Shown here: piece by piece, positions 1 to 5,459 of the stretch | How positions within the stretch are numbered: position 1 is the stretch's first letter | How the letters are laid out: each line of letters begins with the position of its first letter | Assembly: GCA_003353825.1 (NCBI GenBank) | Contig: PIVW01000402.1 | Location: 1-5,459, forward strand | Direction of reading: 5' to 3' | Origin: Chloroflexota bacterium | Lineage (GTDB): Bacteria; Chloroflexota; Anaerolineae; J102 | DNA: 5,459 bases | Program-made: the position numbers and the translations under genes | The notes under the pieces: model-generated | Database searches by the model: none | Seen by the model: only the letters and a program-made list of their open reading frames with translations | What the model was told of the DNA's origin: nothing

Positions 1-441
1 CGTCCAGAACCTGGCTCGATTGAATTGACTATTGGCGCCAGCGTTACCCTGAGAGGTGACATTCGTTGTGATGGCTCGATCCGAATCGACGGTGTCGTCG
101 AGGCAGGGAGCATCGAAACGCTTGGCAATGTTATCATTGCATCCGAAGCGCGCGTGGTTGCCGATATTCGTGCTAAAGCGGTCTCGGTAGCCGGCACCTA
201 TAAAGGGAACATGGATGCCCAACGTGTTGAGCTTCTGGATGGCGGCCGCATGTGGGGCGTGATTCGGGCTGAATCTTTTTATTTGGATGAGGAGGGGTTT
301 CTACAAGCAGAGTTGGTGATGCAGTCTGAACATGTACACGAAGAACCCGCAAACCCGGTTGTTGCCACGGCTGACAAGTCGACGGAATCAGAACATCAAG
401 CGTTAGCCGATGAGGGCGACCTCGATAGCCTGGGACAATGA
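1..441 (+). CDS. Bactofilin family protein, 5'-truncated by the window edge
   Basis: Bactofilins are small proteins that polymerise without nucleotide into filaments or patches, often membrane- or cell-wall-associated, and scaffold cell shape or polarity functions. The 146 visible residues show the family's short-period beta-helix pattern: IGASVTLRGDIRCDGSIRID, then a GNVIIASEARVVADIRA turn, then VSVAGTYKGNMDAQRVELL, and finally a GVIRAESFYLDEEG end of the core. Residues after about 105 form a hydrophilic, acid-rich tail typical of the variable bactofilin ends. No membrane segment or signal peptide is visible. The frame is open through base 1, with eight codons before a TTG at 25 that has no ribosome binding site, so I treat the gene as cut at the 5' side rather than starting at 25. 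The stop is TGA at 439-441. The last 39 bases overlap the 3' end of radA on the opposite strand. The family call is firm; the exact role is unknown. Confidence 0.85.
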   Translation, partial: RPEPGSIELTIGASVTLRGDIRCDGSIRIDGVVEAGSIETLGNVIIASEARVVADIRAKAVSVAGTYKGNMDAQRVELLDGGRMWGVIRAESFYLDEEGFLQAELVMQSEHVHEEPANPVVATADKSTESEHQALADEGDLDSLGQ

Positions 442-1785
442 TCTTGCCCGGATCAGTTCCAGGCCCTGGGGAGGCGGATCAATATCCTTCTTCTGCCGGT
501 TCTGGGGGATAAGAGCCCGTTTGAATCCAAGTTTCTGTGTTTCGATCAGTCGTCTCGAAAGTTGGCTGACGGATCGTAATTCGCCGCTGAGTCCTATCTC
601 TCCAATCAGCGCTATATCGGCGGCGACCGGCTTGTTACGTACCGAAGAGACAATTCCCGCGGCGATTGCCAAATCACAGGCAGGCTCCGAGACTTTGAGC
701 CCACCAACCACATTGACAAAAATATCTTGATCAGAAAGTCGCAAGCCAACTCTTTTGGATAAGACGGCTGTAATGAGTAACAAGCGGTTGAAATCCACGC
801 CATTGGCGGTGCGACGAGGCTGGGCGAATGAAGTCGTTGAGGCCAGGGCTTGCACCTCGACCAGTAGCGGTCGCGTTCCTTCCATGGGTACGGCAATAGC
901 ACTGCCCGAGGCGTTGGGCAAGCGCTCGGCCAAAAACATCTCAGAGGGATTGGTAACCTCTACCATGCCGCGCTGATTCATCTCGAACACACCCACTTCG
1001 TTGGTAGAGCCAAAGCGGTTTTTGACCGATCTCAAAAGCCGATAGCTCTGGAAACGATCCCCTTCCAGGTAGAGCACCGTATCCACCATATGTTCTAAGA
1101 CCCGTGGTCCGGCGATAGACCCCTCTTTGGTGACATGTCCGACCAGGAATAAGGGGATATTTTGCGCTTTCGCCAATCGCAACAACATCGAGGTGCATTC
1201 TCGCACCTGGGTAACACTACCGGCACTGCTTTGCAAGGCATCGAGATAAACGGCCTGGATAGAGTCGACGATGATCAAGCCGGGATTCATGTTTTGCGCC
1301 TGGACGAGCACGTTGTCGAGGTTGACGTCGGCCAGGAGGTAGAGATTGGCGGGTTTCACGCCCACCCGCTCTGCCCGCTGCTTAACCTGATGTGCTGATT
1401 CTTCGCCGCTGACGTAGAGTACGCTGCGTCGGCTCTCAGCCACCGCCGCCGCCATCTGGATTAGCAGCGTGCTCTTGCCTATACCGGGATCACCACTGAT
1501 GAGTACGCCACCGCCGGGCACGATGCCGCCGCCCAGCACACGCGCCATCTCACCGATACTGAGGGCGATGCGTTCGCCGCTATCCGCCGGCACATCTGGC
1601 AAAGCCACAGGTTCCACGCCGATTGGGGATGCAAAGGCGGAGCGACCGCTCGATCCCTTTTGGGCCAATTGCTCTACGAATTCAGACATCGTGTTCCACT
1701 CCCCACATTTGGGGCAGCGCCCGGCCCATTTTGCCTGACTATACCCACACTCCTGGCAGACGAATTGTGTTCGGGTTTTGGCCAT
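403..1785 (-). CDS. radA: DNA repair protein RadA (Sms), branch-migration ATPase
   Basis: RadA is a cytoplasmic RecA-related, DnaB-like ATPase that drives branch migration of recombination intermediates and helps repair stalled forks. The 460-residue product matches the usual length (E. coli RadA is 460). In order it has a C4 zinc finger (C10, C13, C24, C27; CQECG...CPKCG), Walker A GDPGIGKS at 98-105, Walker B IIVDS at 171-175, the RadA signature KNRFG at 255-259, and a C-terminal Lon-protease-like domain from about 285 with GGLKVSEPACDLAIAAG and GEIGLSGELR. In this family that domain serves as a DNA-binding scaffold and is not proteolytic. ATG at 1785 is chosen because GGAG lies 9 nt before it. 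A longer frame from TTG at 1803 would add six residues, and that TTG would overlap the Shine-Dalgarno sequence. The gene follows clpC on the same strand but has its own promoter at 2070-2099. Its stop lies inside the convergent bactofilin gene, and no terminator is visible there. Confidence 0.97.
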   Translation of the reverse strand: MAKTRTQFVCQECGYSQAKWAGRCPKCGEWNTMSEFVEQLAQKGSSGRSAFASPIGVEPVALPDVPADSGERIALSIGEMARVLGGGIVPGGGVLISGDPGIGKSTLLIQMAAAVAESRRSVLYVSGEESAHQVKQRAERVGVKPANLYLLADVNLDNVLVQAQNMNPGLIIVDSIQAVYLDALQSSAGSVTQVRECTSMLLRLAKAQNIPLFLVGHVTKEGSIAGPRVLEHMVDTVLYLEGDRFQSYRLLRSVKNRFGSTNEVGVFEMNQRGMVEVTNPSEMFLAERLPNASGSAIAVPMEGTRPLLVEVQALASTTSFAQPRRTANGVDFNRLLLITAVLSKRVGLRLSDQDIFVNVVGGLKVSEPACDLAIAAGIVSSVRNKPVAADIALIGEIGLSGELRSVSQLSRRLIETQKLGFKRALIPQNRQKKDIDPPPQGLELIRARSLSQAIEVALIG

Positions 1786-1794
1786 ATTTCCGTG

Positions 1795-1798
1795 CTCC
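1795..1798 (-). promoter_or_regulatory. Ribosome binding site of radA
   Basis: On the minus strand GGAG (within CCGGAGCACGG) stands 9 nt upstream of ATG at 1785. It decides the start. The alternative TTG at 1803 sits just before this motif, so the ribosome bound here would use the downstream ATG. Confidence 0.7.
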
Positions 1799-1906
1799 GG
1801 CAATTTGATTTCACGAATTTCTCAGGGGGATACTGATCCGAGTGCGAAATCTGCCATTTCTCTATTTCGATTTCGCCTAGTACAAAGCGGCATAAGTAAG
1901 GAGCCA

Positions 1907-1970
1907 GTTTGTAGTAAGCGCTTTAGCGCTTTAGCGTACCTGCCACGGCGATGAATCGCCTACTACGAAC
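1907..1970. repeat. 64-bp inverted-repeat element, MITE-like dispersed repeat
   Basis: The ends form 14-bp terminal inverted repeats, GTTTGTAGTAAGCG (1907-1920) and CGCCTACTACGAAC (1957-1970), which match at 12 of 14 positions. Inside are 2.5 tandem copies of AGCGCTTT (1917-1936) and a compact hairpin with a 6-bp stem, GGCGAT/ATCGCC around a 2-nt loop (1947-1960). From memory, short elements with GTAGTA/TACTAC ends and GCTTTAGC or CGATTCATCG cores are scattered in many copies in Chloroflexota and some other bacteria. That match is recollection, not a search. The element carries no ORF and lies in the predicted radA leader, so any transcript from 2063 would contain it. No target-site duplication is obvious. 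Confidence 0.55.
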
Positions 1971-2069
1971 CACATAGCTACTAGCGCCACGATGAACTGG
2001 TCTGATGTCATATGTATTTAAAGACAAGCAGTTATTTAGAAAACAGCTCATTTGTTCTGGTAACGATAT

Positions 2070-2099
2070 ATTCTAGCGTAAACAGGAAGACCCTGTCAA
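2070..2099 (-). promoter_or_regulatory. Predicted sigma-70-type promoter for radA
   Basis: On the minus strand a perfect -35 hexamer TTGACA (2094-2099) is followed by an 18-nt spacer and a -10 hexamer TAGAAT (2070-2075, 5 of 6 consensus positions). The start point would fall near 2063, giving a leader of about 280 nt before radA ATG at 1785. The position makes sense: it lies directly downstream of the clpC terminator, so radA would need its own promoter. A short palindrome, ACAGG-5-CCTGT (2082-2096), overlaps the -35 and spacer and could be an operator. No protein start with a good ribosome binding site lies between this promoter and radA. Confidence 0.6.
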
Positions 2100-2154
2100 T
2101 TCGTGCTCGACTGGGGTGCGGATTCAGCATGGCGGAGTCATTTCGGCAACGATC

Positions 2155-2193
2155 AAAAAACTGCCAGACCACGGATGTTCCGGGTCTGGCAGT
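2155..2193 (-). terminator. Intrinsic terminator downstream of clpC
   Basis: Read on the minus strand, an 11-bp perfect stem (ACTGCCAGACC at 2183-2193 with GGTCTGGCAGT at 2160-2170) is extended by four more pairs (CGGA/TCCG) past a single bulged base to a 3-nt loop. It is followed by six T (2155-2160, the first shared with the stem). The plus strand has no T tract after the hairpin, so it works in one direction only. It ends about 150 nt after the clpC stop. Confidence 0.88.
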
Positions 2194-2240
2194 ACAACTA
2201 GCACATCTTATGGCGAAATGCCATACTGCGAACAGAGGTT

Positions 2241-2340
2241 AGGTTTTTTCAGCGAAATAATGATCCAATTCAAACTGAAAAAGCCTCGAGCGAATTCCTT
2301 AGTAGCGCAAATCCCTGGATCATTATTTCATGGAATTCGC
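2241..2340. repeat. Interleaved inverted repeats in the clpC 3' flank
   Basis: Three inverted repeats interlock between the clpC stop and its terminator. Pair A is 14 bp and perfect (GAAATAATGATCCA at 2254-2267 against 2316-2329). Pair B is 9 bp and perfect (GCGAATTCC at 2290-2298 against 2332-2340) and abuts the clpC stop codon. Pair C is 11 of 12 (AGGTTTTTTCAG at 2241-2252 against 2275-2286). In the clpC transcript the order is B, A, B', C, A', C'. B and C can form two neighbouring hairpins whose loops hold the two complementary A arms, or A can pair alone. The arms are plain in the sequence; any function is inference. Part of B comes from the self-palindrome GAATTC. Confidence 0.6.
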
Positions 2341-4830
2341 CTAGCCCAACAGTGCCTCCAGCGCCTCTTCAATCACGGTCTCCTTTTCCGCATGTTCCAC
2401 AACCTGGAATGTGAGTTCCTTGGCCTCATTTTCATGGAAGGTCCGAATCGTGTCGCCAGATTCGAAGTTGCGGGCCAGGAGTCCTTCGCTCAAAGGATCA
2501 TCGACATGTTCCTGGATAGCTCGACGTAATGGGCGAGCGCCGAACTTGGGATCGTAGCCGGTTTCTGCCAAAAACGCTTTTGCAGAGTCAAGCACTTCCA
2601 GCGTTATCTCATGCTCGCCGAGTTGCATATGAACACGTTGTAGCTCCAGATCCACAATCTCTTTGATCGATGCCTGGTCTAAAGATTGAAACACCATGAC
2701 GCCATCGAGCCGATTGATGAATTCAGGCCGGAAGGTCCGCGTCATGGCATCCATCACCCGTTTCTTCATATCTTCGTATTCGTTGCTTTTCTGCTTTTCT
2801 TCATCATCGGTAATAGTAAAGCCCAGCCCTCCGCCATGGCGAATGAGTGAGGCGCCGACATTGGATGTCATGATGATGATGGCATTGCGGAAGTCCACAC
2901 GACGCCCTGTGGCATCTGTTAAGTGGCCATCCTCCATGATTTGCAACAGGATGTTAAAGGCTTCTGGATGTGCCTTTTCGATTTCATCAAGCAAAATGAC
3001 ACTGTAAGGTCTTCTGCGCACAGCTTCGGTGAGTTGGCCACCTTCGTCGTAGCCCACATAGCCGGGAGGGGCGCCCACCAGCCGGCTGACATTATGCCGC
3101 TCCATGAACTCTGACATATCAATTTTGATCAACGCATCCTGTGAACCAAAGAGGAATTCTGCCAGGTTCTGCGCAAGGTAGGTCTTGCCGACACCGGTAG
3201 GGCCTAAGAAGATGAAGGCCCCTATCGGTCGTTTTGGATCCTTGAGCCCGGCGCGAGCACGTCGCACAGCTTTTGCCATCGCTTTAACCGGCTCCGGCTG
3301 TCCGATCACGCGGGCCTGCAGATAGTCTTCCATTTGTAACAAGCGCTCGCTTTCTTCCCCGGCAATGCGCATTACGGGGATGCCGGTCCACATAGCAACA
3401 ACTTCAGCGATGTCTTCGTCATCGACGACCGGACGCTCGGCCGTATCCCAGCTGGCCCGCATCTGATCTAGCTGATTTTGTAATTCGACTTCGCGATAAC
3501 GCAGATCGATAGCATGGTCATAACGTTGCTCGGCTAACGCCTGTTCTTTTTCGAGCTGAAGGGCTTTCAGGTCTTTGAAGGTTTCTCGCAAATTGGCTGC
3601 CAGAGGCGTTTTATACATACGCACTCGGCTGGATGCCTCATCGATTAGATCGATGGCCTTATCAGGCATAAAACGGTCGGGTACGTAGCGCGCTGCATAA
3701 CGAGCAGCTGCTTCCAGGGCATCTGTACTGATCGAAAGGCGGTGATGCTCTTCATATTTATAACGTACACCCTTCAGGATCTCGATCGTTTCCTCAACCG
3801 AAGGTTCGTCGACGAAAACGGGCTGGAATCGACGTTCGAGGGCAGCGTCGCTCTCGATGTATTTTCGATACTCGTCCAGGGTTGTGGCCCCGATCACCTG
3901 GATCTCGCCACGACTCAAAGCGGGTTTGAGTATGTTAGCTGCATCGACACTGCTACCGGCAGCGCCGGCGCCGACCAACATGTGTACTTCATCGATAAAG
4001 AGAATGGCCTCGGCGTTGGTGATCTCCTCGATGATTTTTTTGAGTCGTTCTTCGAACTGACCACGGTACATCGTGCCTGCTACCAGTGAGCCGACATCTA
4101 ACATCAAAAGGCGTTTGTTGAGTAAAGGTTCGGGAACATCACCGACGACAATACGCTGTGCCAGACCCTCGACGATGGCTGTCTTACCGACACCGGGTTC
4201 GCCGATCAAGGCCGGGTTGTTTTTCGTGCGTCGTGACATGATCTGAATGACTCGCTCGATCTCGGTCTCGCGGCCGATTACTGGATCGAGCTTCCCTTCA
4301 GTGGCACGCTCGGTCAGGTCCAGACCCAACTGATCGACCAACGGTGTGTCGCTATCGACATTTTCGCTTCCTGTGGATTGCTGCTGGGTTTGCAAAATCG
4401 ATCGTGCTGTCTGTGTACGCACCCGATCCAGGCTTACACCTAACCCGCGCAACACGTTGACGGCGATACCCTCGCCTTCACGCACCAGCCCAAGCAGCAG
4501 GTGTTCGGTGCCTATGTAATGGTGGCCCATCAGGCGGGCTTCATCGACCGCAAGTTCGATCACTCGCTTGGTGCGGGGTGCCAGAGTAGGTTTGCCAAAG
4601 GGAGGTCTTTCTCCGCGCCCCACGGTGCGTTCTACTGCTCTAACAACCTGATTTGGCTCAACCCCCAGTTCGATTAACACCTTCGAGGCTACCCCGTTTT
4701 CATCCTTCATTAGCCCTAGCAGGAGGTGTTCTGTTCCGATATAGTTGTGATTGAGTCGCTGTGCTTCTTCCTGCGCAAGCTGCAAAGCTCTTCGTGCTTT
4801 CTTGGTAAATCGATCAAATTTATCTGCCAT
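2341..4830 (-). CDS. clpC: ATP-dependent Clp protease ATP-binding subunit ClpC
   Basis: ClpC is a cytoplasmic Hsp100 hexamer that unfolds proteins and feeds them to ClpP. The 829-residue product is complete and of usual length. Residues 1-145 are two Clp N-domain repeats, each with a [11 protein letters not shown] motif (30-40, 105-115). D1 has Walker A GEPGVGKT (210-217), Walker B ILFIDE (276-281), pore loop GTMYRG (252-257) and arginine pair R333-R334. A UVR-type middle coiled coil (about 424-456) distinguishes ClpC from ClpB and ClpA. D2 has Walker A GPTGVGKT (543-550), Walker B VILLDE (611-616), pore loop GYVG (590-593), RPEFINRLD (701-709) and sensor-2 GARPLRR (764-770). LGF at 669-671 fits the ClpP-docking tripeptide, so it should act as a protease partner. 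The pore-loop M254 stands where Bacillus ClpC has K, a variable site. ATG at 4830 follows AGAGGA at 8 nt. The gene has its own promoter and terminator; radA follows on the same strand. No ctsR, mcsA or mcsB is in view. Confidence 0.97.
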   Translation of the reverse strand: MADKFDRFTKKARRALQLAQEEAQRLNHNYIGTEHLLLGLMKDENGVASKVLIELGVEPNQVVRAVERTVGRGERPPFGKPTLAPRTKRVIELAVDEARLMGHHYIGTEHLLLGLVREGEGIAVNVLRGLGVSLDRVRTQTARSILQTQQQSTGSENVDSDTPLVDQLGLDLTERATEGKLDPVIGRETEIERVIQIMSRRTKNNPALIGEPGVGKTAIVEGLAQRIVVGDVPEPLLNKRLLMLDVGSLVAGTMYRGQFEERLKKIIEEITNAEAILFIDEVHMLVGAGAAGSSVDAANILKPALSRGEIQVIGATTLDEYRKYIESDAALERRFQPVFVDEPSVEETIEILKGVRYKYEEHHRLSISTDALEAAARYAARYVPDRFMPDKAIDLIDEASSRVRMYKTPLAANLRETFKDLKALQLEKEQALAEQRYDHAIDLRYREVELQNQLDQMRASWDTAERPVVDDEDIAEVVAMWTGIPVMRIAGEESERLLQMEDYLQARVIGQPEPVKAMAKAVRRARAGLKDPKRPIGAFIFLGPTGVGKTYLAQNLAEFLFGSQDALIKIDMSEFMERHNVSRLVGAPPGYVGYDEGGQLTEAVRRRPYSVILLDEIEKAHPEAFNILLQIMEDGHLTDATGRRVDFRNAIIIMTSNVGASLIRHGGGLGFTITDDEEKQKSNEYEDMKKRVMDAMTRTFRPEFINRLDGVMVFQSLDQASIKEIVDLELQRVHMQLGEHEITLEVLDSAKAFLAETGYDPKFGARPLRRAIQEHVDDPLSEGLLARNFESGDTIRTFHENEAKELTFQVVEHAEKETVIEEALEALLG

Positions 4831-4838
4831 TGTTCTTA

Positions 4839-4844
4839 TCCTCT
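4839..4844 (-). promoter_or_regulatory. Ribosome binding site of clpC
   Basis: AGAGGA on the minus strand lies 8 nt upstream of ATG at 4830, which supports that start and the [13 protein letters not shown]-terminus typical of ClpC. Confidence 0.75.
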
Positions 4845-4887
4845 TGGGACGGCGCGGGGATTATCGTTTGATATTCCCAATGGGGTC

Positions 4888-4915
4888 ATTATAACAGAGA
4901 CGTAGGAACGGCCAG
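4888..4915 (-). promoter_or_regulatory. Predicted clpC promoter with extended -10
   Basis: The minus strand carries TGTTATAAT (4888-4896), a perfect -10 hexamer with the TG-n extension. Sixteen nt upstream is a weak -35 (CTGGCC, 4910-4915, 3 of 6), as is usual for extended -10 promoters. The start point would be near 4881, giving a leader of about 50 nt. I looked for CtsR heptad pairs, a CIRCE element and an HspR inverted repeat, the usual controls of clp genes, and see none. A small odd palindrome CCCAATGGG (4876-4884) covers the predicted start point, but it is too short to call an operator. Confidence 0.7.
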
Positions 4916-5030
4916 TAACGCTTACTCCTGTGTCTGATCTTGGCATTCTTTAAGATAAGACGTGGGACTGAAGCATTGCGTTCCCGGTGTGGTTGAACAA
5001 ACGGCGGGGGGTTCCTTTTTCATACAATCT

Positions 5031-5059
5031 ATTGTCGGACTGCTTGCACGATTTGTCAA
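5031..5059 (-). promoter_or_regulatory. Possible second, distal promoter upstream of clpC
   Basis: On the minus strand a perfect -35 TTGACA (5054-5059) is followed by a 17-nt spacer and GACAAT (5031-5036), 4 of 6 for the -10. The start point would be near 5024. It could give a longer clpC transcript with a leader of about 190 nt, or drive the tiny ORF that begins at 5023. It lies downstream of the terminator of the acidic repeat gene, so a fresh promoter is plausible here. The weak -10 keeps confidence low. Confidence 0.35.
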
Positions 5060-5164
5060 ACAGCCTGTTGAGCTGAATGTATTATCTGATTCAGTTCGAG
5101 CACTATCGTTCGTCCCATCATTGCTCTATTCGAGGGCGAATCCGAATCGGGCAGGCCTCAGTGT

Positions 5165-5198
5165 AAAAAAGAGACCGATCCGGTGGGATCGATCTCTT
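5165..5198 (-). terminator. Intrinsic terminator of the acidic repeat protein gene
   Basis: On the minus strand AAGAGATCGATCC (5186-5198) pairs with GGATCGGTCTCTT (5169-5181) across a 4-nt loop, giving a 13-bp stem with one G-U wobble. It runs into six T (5165-5170, two shared with the stem). On the plus strand the same site would be a C-A mismatch and no T tract follows, so the direction is clear. The stem begins 35 nt after the stop codon at 5234. Confidence 0.87.
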
Positions 5199-5233
5199 AT
5201 CAAATTGCTGTTATGCGTCGTTTGCGAATTCAA

Positions 5234-5459
5234 CTAGCCTTCCGTCACCACCTCAACTTCTGCTTCGTCGATTACTTCGGCCACGACTTCGCCATCTTCT
5301 ATCACTGTTTCGGTAATGATCTCGTCGACAACCTCAGCCACGACTTCGCCGTCTTCTATCACGGCTTCTATCACGGCTTCGACTATGACTTCGTCGATTA
5401 CTTCAGCCACGACTTCGCCGTCTTCTATCACGGCTTCGACTATGATTTCGTCGATTACT
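5234..5459 (-). CDS. Highly acidic V/I/E/D repeat protein, C-terminal part only
   Basis: I do not recognise this protein. The frame is open through the right edge of the window, so only the last 74 residues are seen; a GTG at 5431 lies inside the repeat and is unlikely to be the start. The residues are drawn only from V, I, E, D, A, G and T: 27 of 74 are acidic, none is basic, and there is no aromatic, proline, cysteine or leucine. They form a 19-residue repeat close to VIEDGEVVAEVIDEVIVEA, present about three and a half times, with a 4-residue insertion (VIEA) in the second unit from the edge and a divergent end, EVEVVTEG. A terminator follows, so translation of a real gene is likely. It may be an acidic tail of a larger protein or a wholly repetitive protein. 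The alternation of hydrophobic and acidic residues could suit beta structure or cation binding, but this is speculation. Confidence 0.7.
   Translation of the reverse strand, partial: VIDEIIVEAVIEDGEVVAEVIDEVIVEAVIEAVIEDGEVVAEVVDEIITETVIEDGEVVAEVIDEAEVEVVTEG
5265..5459. repeat. 57-bp in-frame tandem repeat array
   Basis: Units run 5265-5321 (57 bp), 5322-5390 (69 bp, with a 12-bp insertion), 5391-5447 (57 bp) and 5448-5459 (first 12 bases of a further unit, cut by the window). Every unit starts with TCGTCGA on the plus strand. The two inner units are nearly identical outside the insertion, while the unit nearest the stop has more substitutions (for example ACTGTTTCGGTAATGATC at its end). All length changes are multiples of three, so the reading frame of the acidic protein is kept. 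The array probably continues beyond the window. Confidence 0.9.

Noticed and set aside
410..1738. Several plus-strand and other-frame ORFs inside radA
   Set aside because: They are shadows of the conserved radA frame, which has every family motif; their translations show no domain.
1927..2050. Short minus-strand ORF (about 41 codons, ATG at 2050) between the radA promoter and radA
   Set aside because: It has no ribosome binding site and ends inside the 64-bp repeat element; its composition looks random.
2209..2225. Small hairpin TATGGC-GAAAT-GCCATA near the clpC terminator
   Set aside because: It is only 6 bp, A/T-containing and without a T tract; it may be chance and is not needed for termination.
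2012..2529. Two overlapping plus-strand ORFs of 76 and 137 codons across the intergenic region and the 3' end of clpC
   Set aside because: They run antisense through the clpC terminator, the inverted repeats and conserved clpC codons, with no family resemblance or start signals.
2696..4089. Plus-strand ORFs of 63 to 115 codons inside clpC
   Set aside because: They are antisense shadows of clpC, created by its codon pattern, with no independent support.
4876..4884. CCCAATGGG palindrome at the predicted clpC start point as an operator
   Set aside because: Four base pairs around a centre base are too few to separate from chance, and it matches no known heat-shock operator.
4962..5237. Plus-strand ORF of 91 codons from a GTG
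   Set aside because: It has no ribosome binding site, runs across the terminator of the acidic repeat gene and past its stop codon, lies over the predicted distal promoter, and has no recognisable motif.
5265..5459. The tandem repeats as a CRISPR array
   Set aside because: The units are contiguous without unique spacers, keep an open reading frame and vary only by point changes and a 12-bp duplication.

Overview
The window carries four protein-coding genes, two of them cut by the window edges, and two gene-free stretches with readable control signals. From the left they are the 3' part of a bactofilin gene (+ strand), radA (- strand), a 555-base intergenic region, clpC (- strand), a 403-base intergenic region, and the 3' end of a gene for a highly acidic repeat protein (- strand, running off the right edge). 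The DNA looks bacterial, of moderate GC content. A ClpC with two N-domain repeats and a UVR middle segment, a clpC-radA order, and a short dispersed repeat with GTAGTA/TACTAC ends together suggest Chloroflexota or a similar lineage. That placement is inference, not proven by the sequence.

Bases 1-441: a bactofilin (polymer-forming cytoskeletal protein). Its frame is open through base 1, so the true start lies outside. Its last 39 bases overlap the last 39 bases of radA tail to tail. Bases 403-1785: radA, a complete 460-residue branch-migration ATPase with zinc finger, RecA core, KNRFG motif and Lon-like C-terminus. Its start is set by a Shine-Dalgarno sequence that overlaps the alternative upstream TTG.

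Bases 1786-2340 hold no convincing gene. Read in the direction of transcription (right to left) they contain three nested or interleaved inverted repeats directly after the clpC stop, a strong intrinsic terminator (2155-2193), a good sigma-70-type promoter (2070-2099), then a roughly 280-nt radA leader containing a 64-bp inverted-repeat element (1907-1970). So clpC and radA keep the order known from Firmicutes (clpC-radA) but appear to be separate transcription units.

Bases 2341-4830: clpC, a complete 829-residue Hsp100 unfoldase with both ATPase rings intact and a ClpP-docking tripeptide. Bases 4831-5233 hold, from clpC outwards, its ribosome binding site, an extended -10 promoter (4888-4915), a second possible promoter (5031-5059) with a possible leaderless 33-codon ORF, about 100 bases with nothing recognised, and the terminator of the upstream gene (5165-5198). 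Bases 5234-5459: the C-terminal 74 residues of a protein made only of V, I, E, D, A, G and T, encoded by a 57-bp tandem repeat. This is the least ordinary coding sequence here and I cannot assign a function.

Functionally, ClpC (protein unfolding for ClpP) and RadA (recombination and repair) are housekeeping stress genes, and bactofilin is a cytoskeletal scaffold. I see no mobile-element gene, CRISPR array, tRNA or rRNA, and no clear new multi-gene system. The points most worth a second look are the acidic repeat protein, the interlocking inverted repeats after clpC, and the repeat element inside the radA leader.
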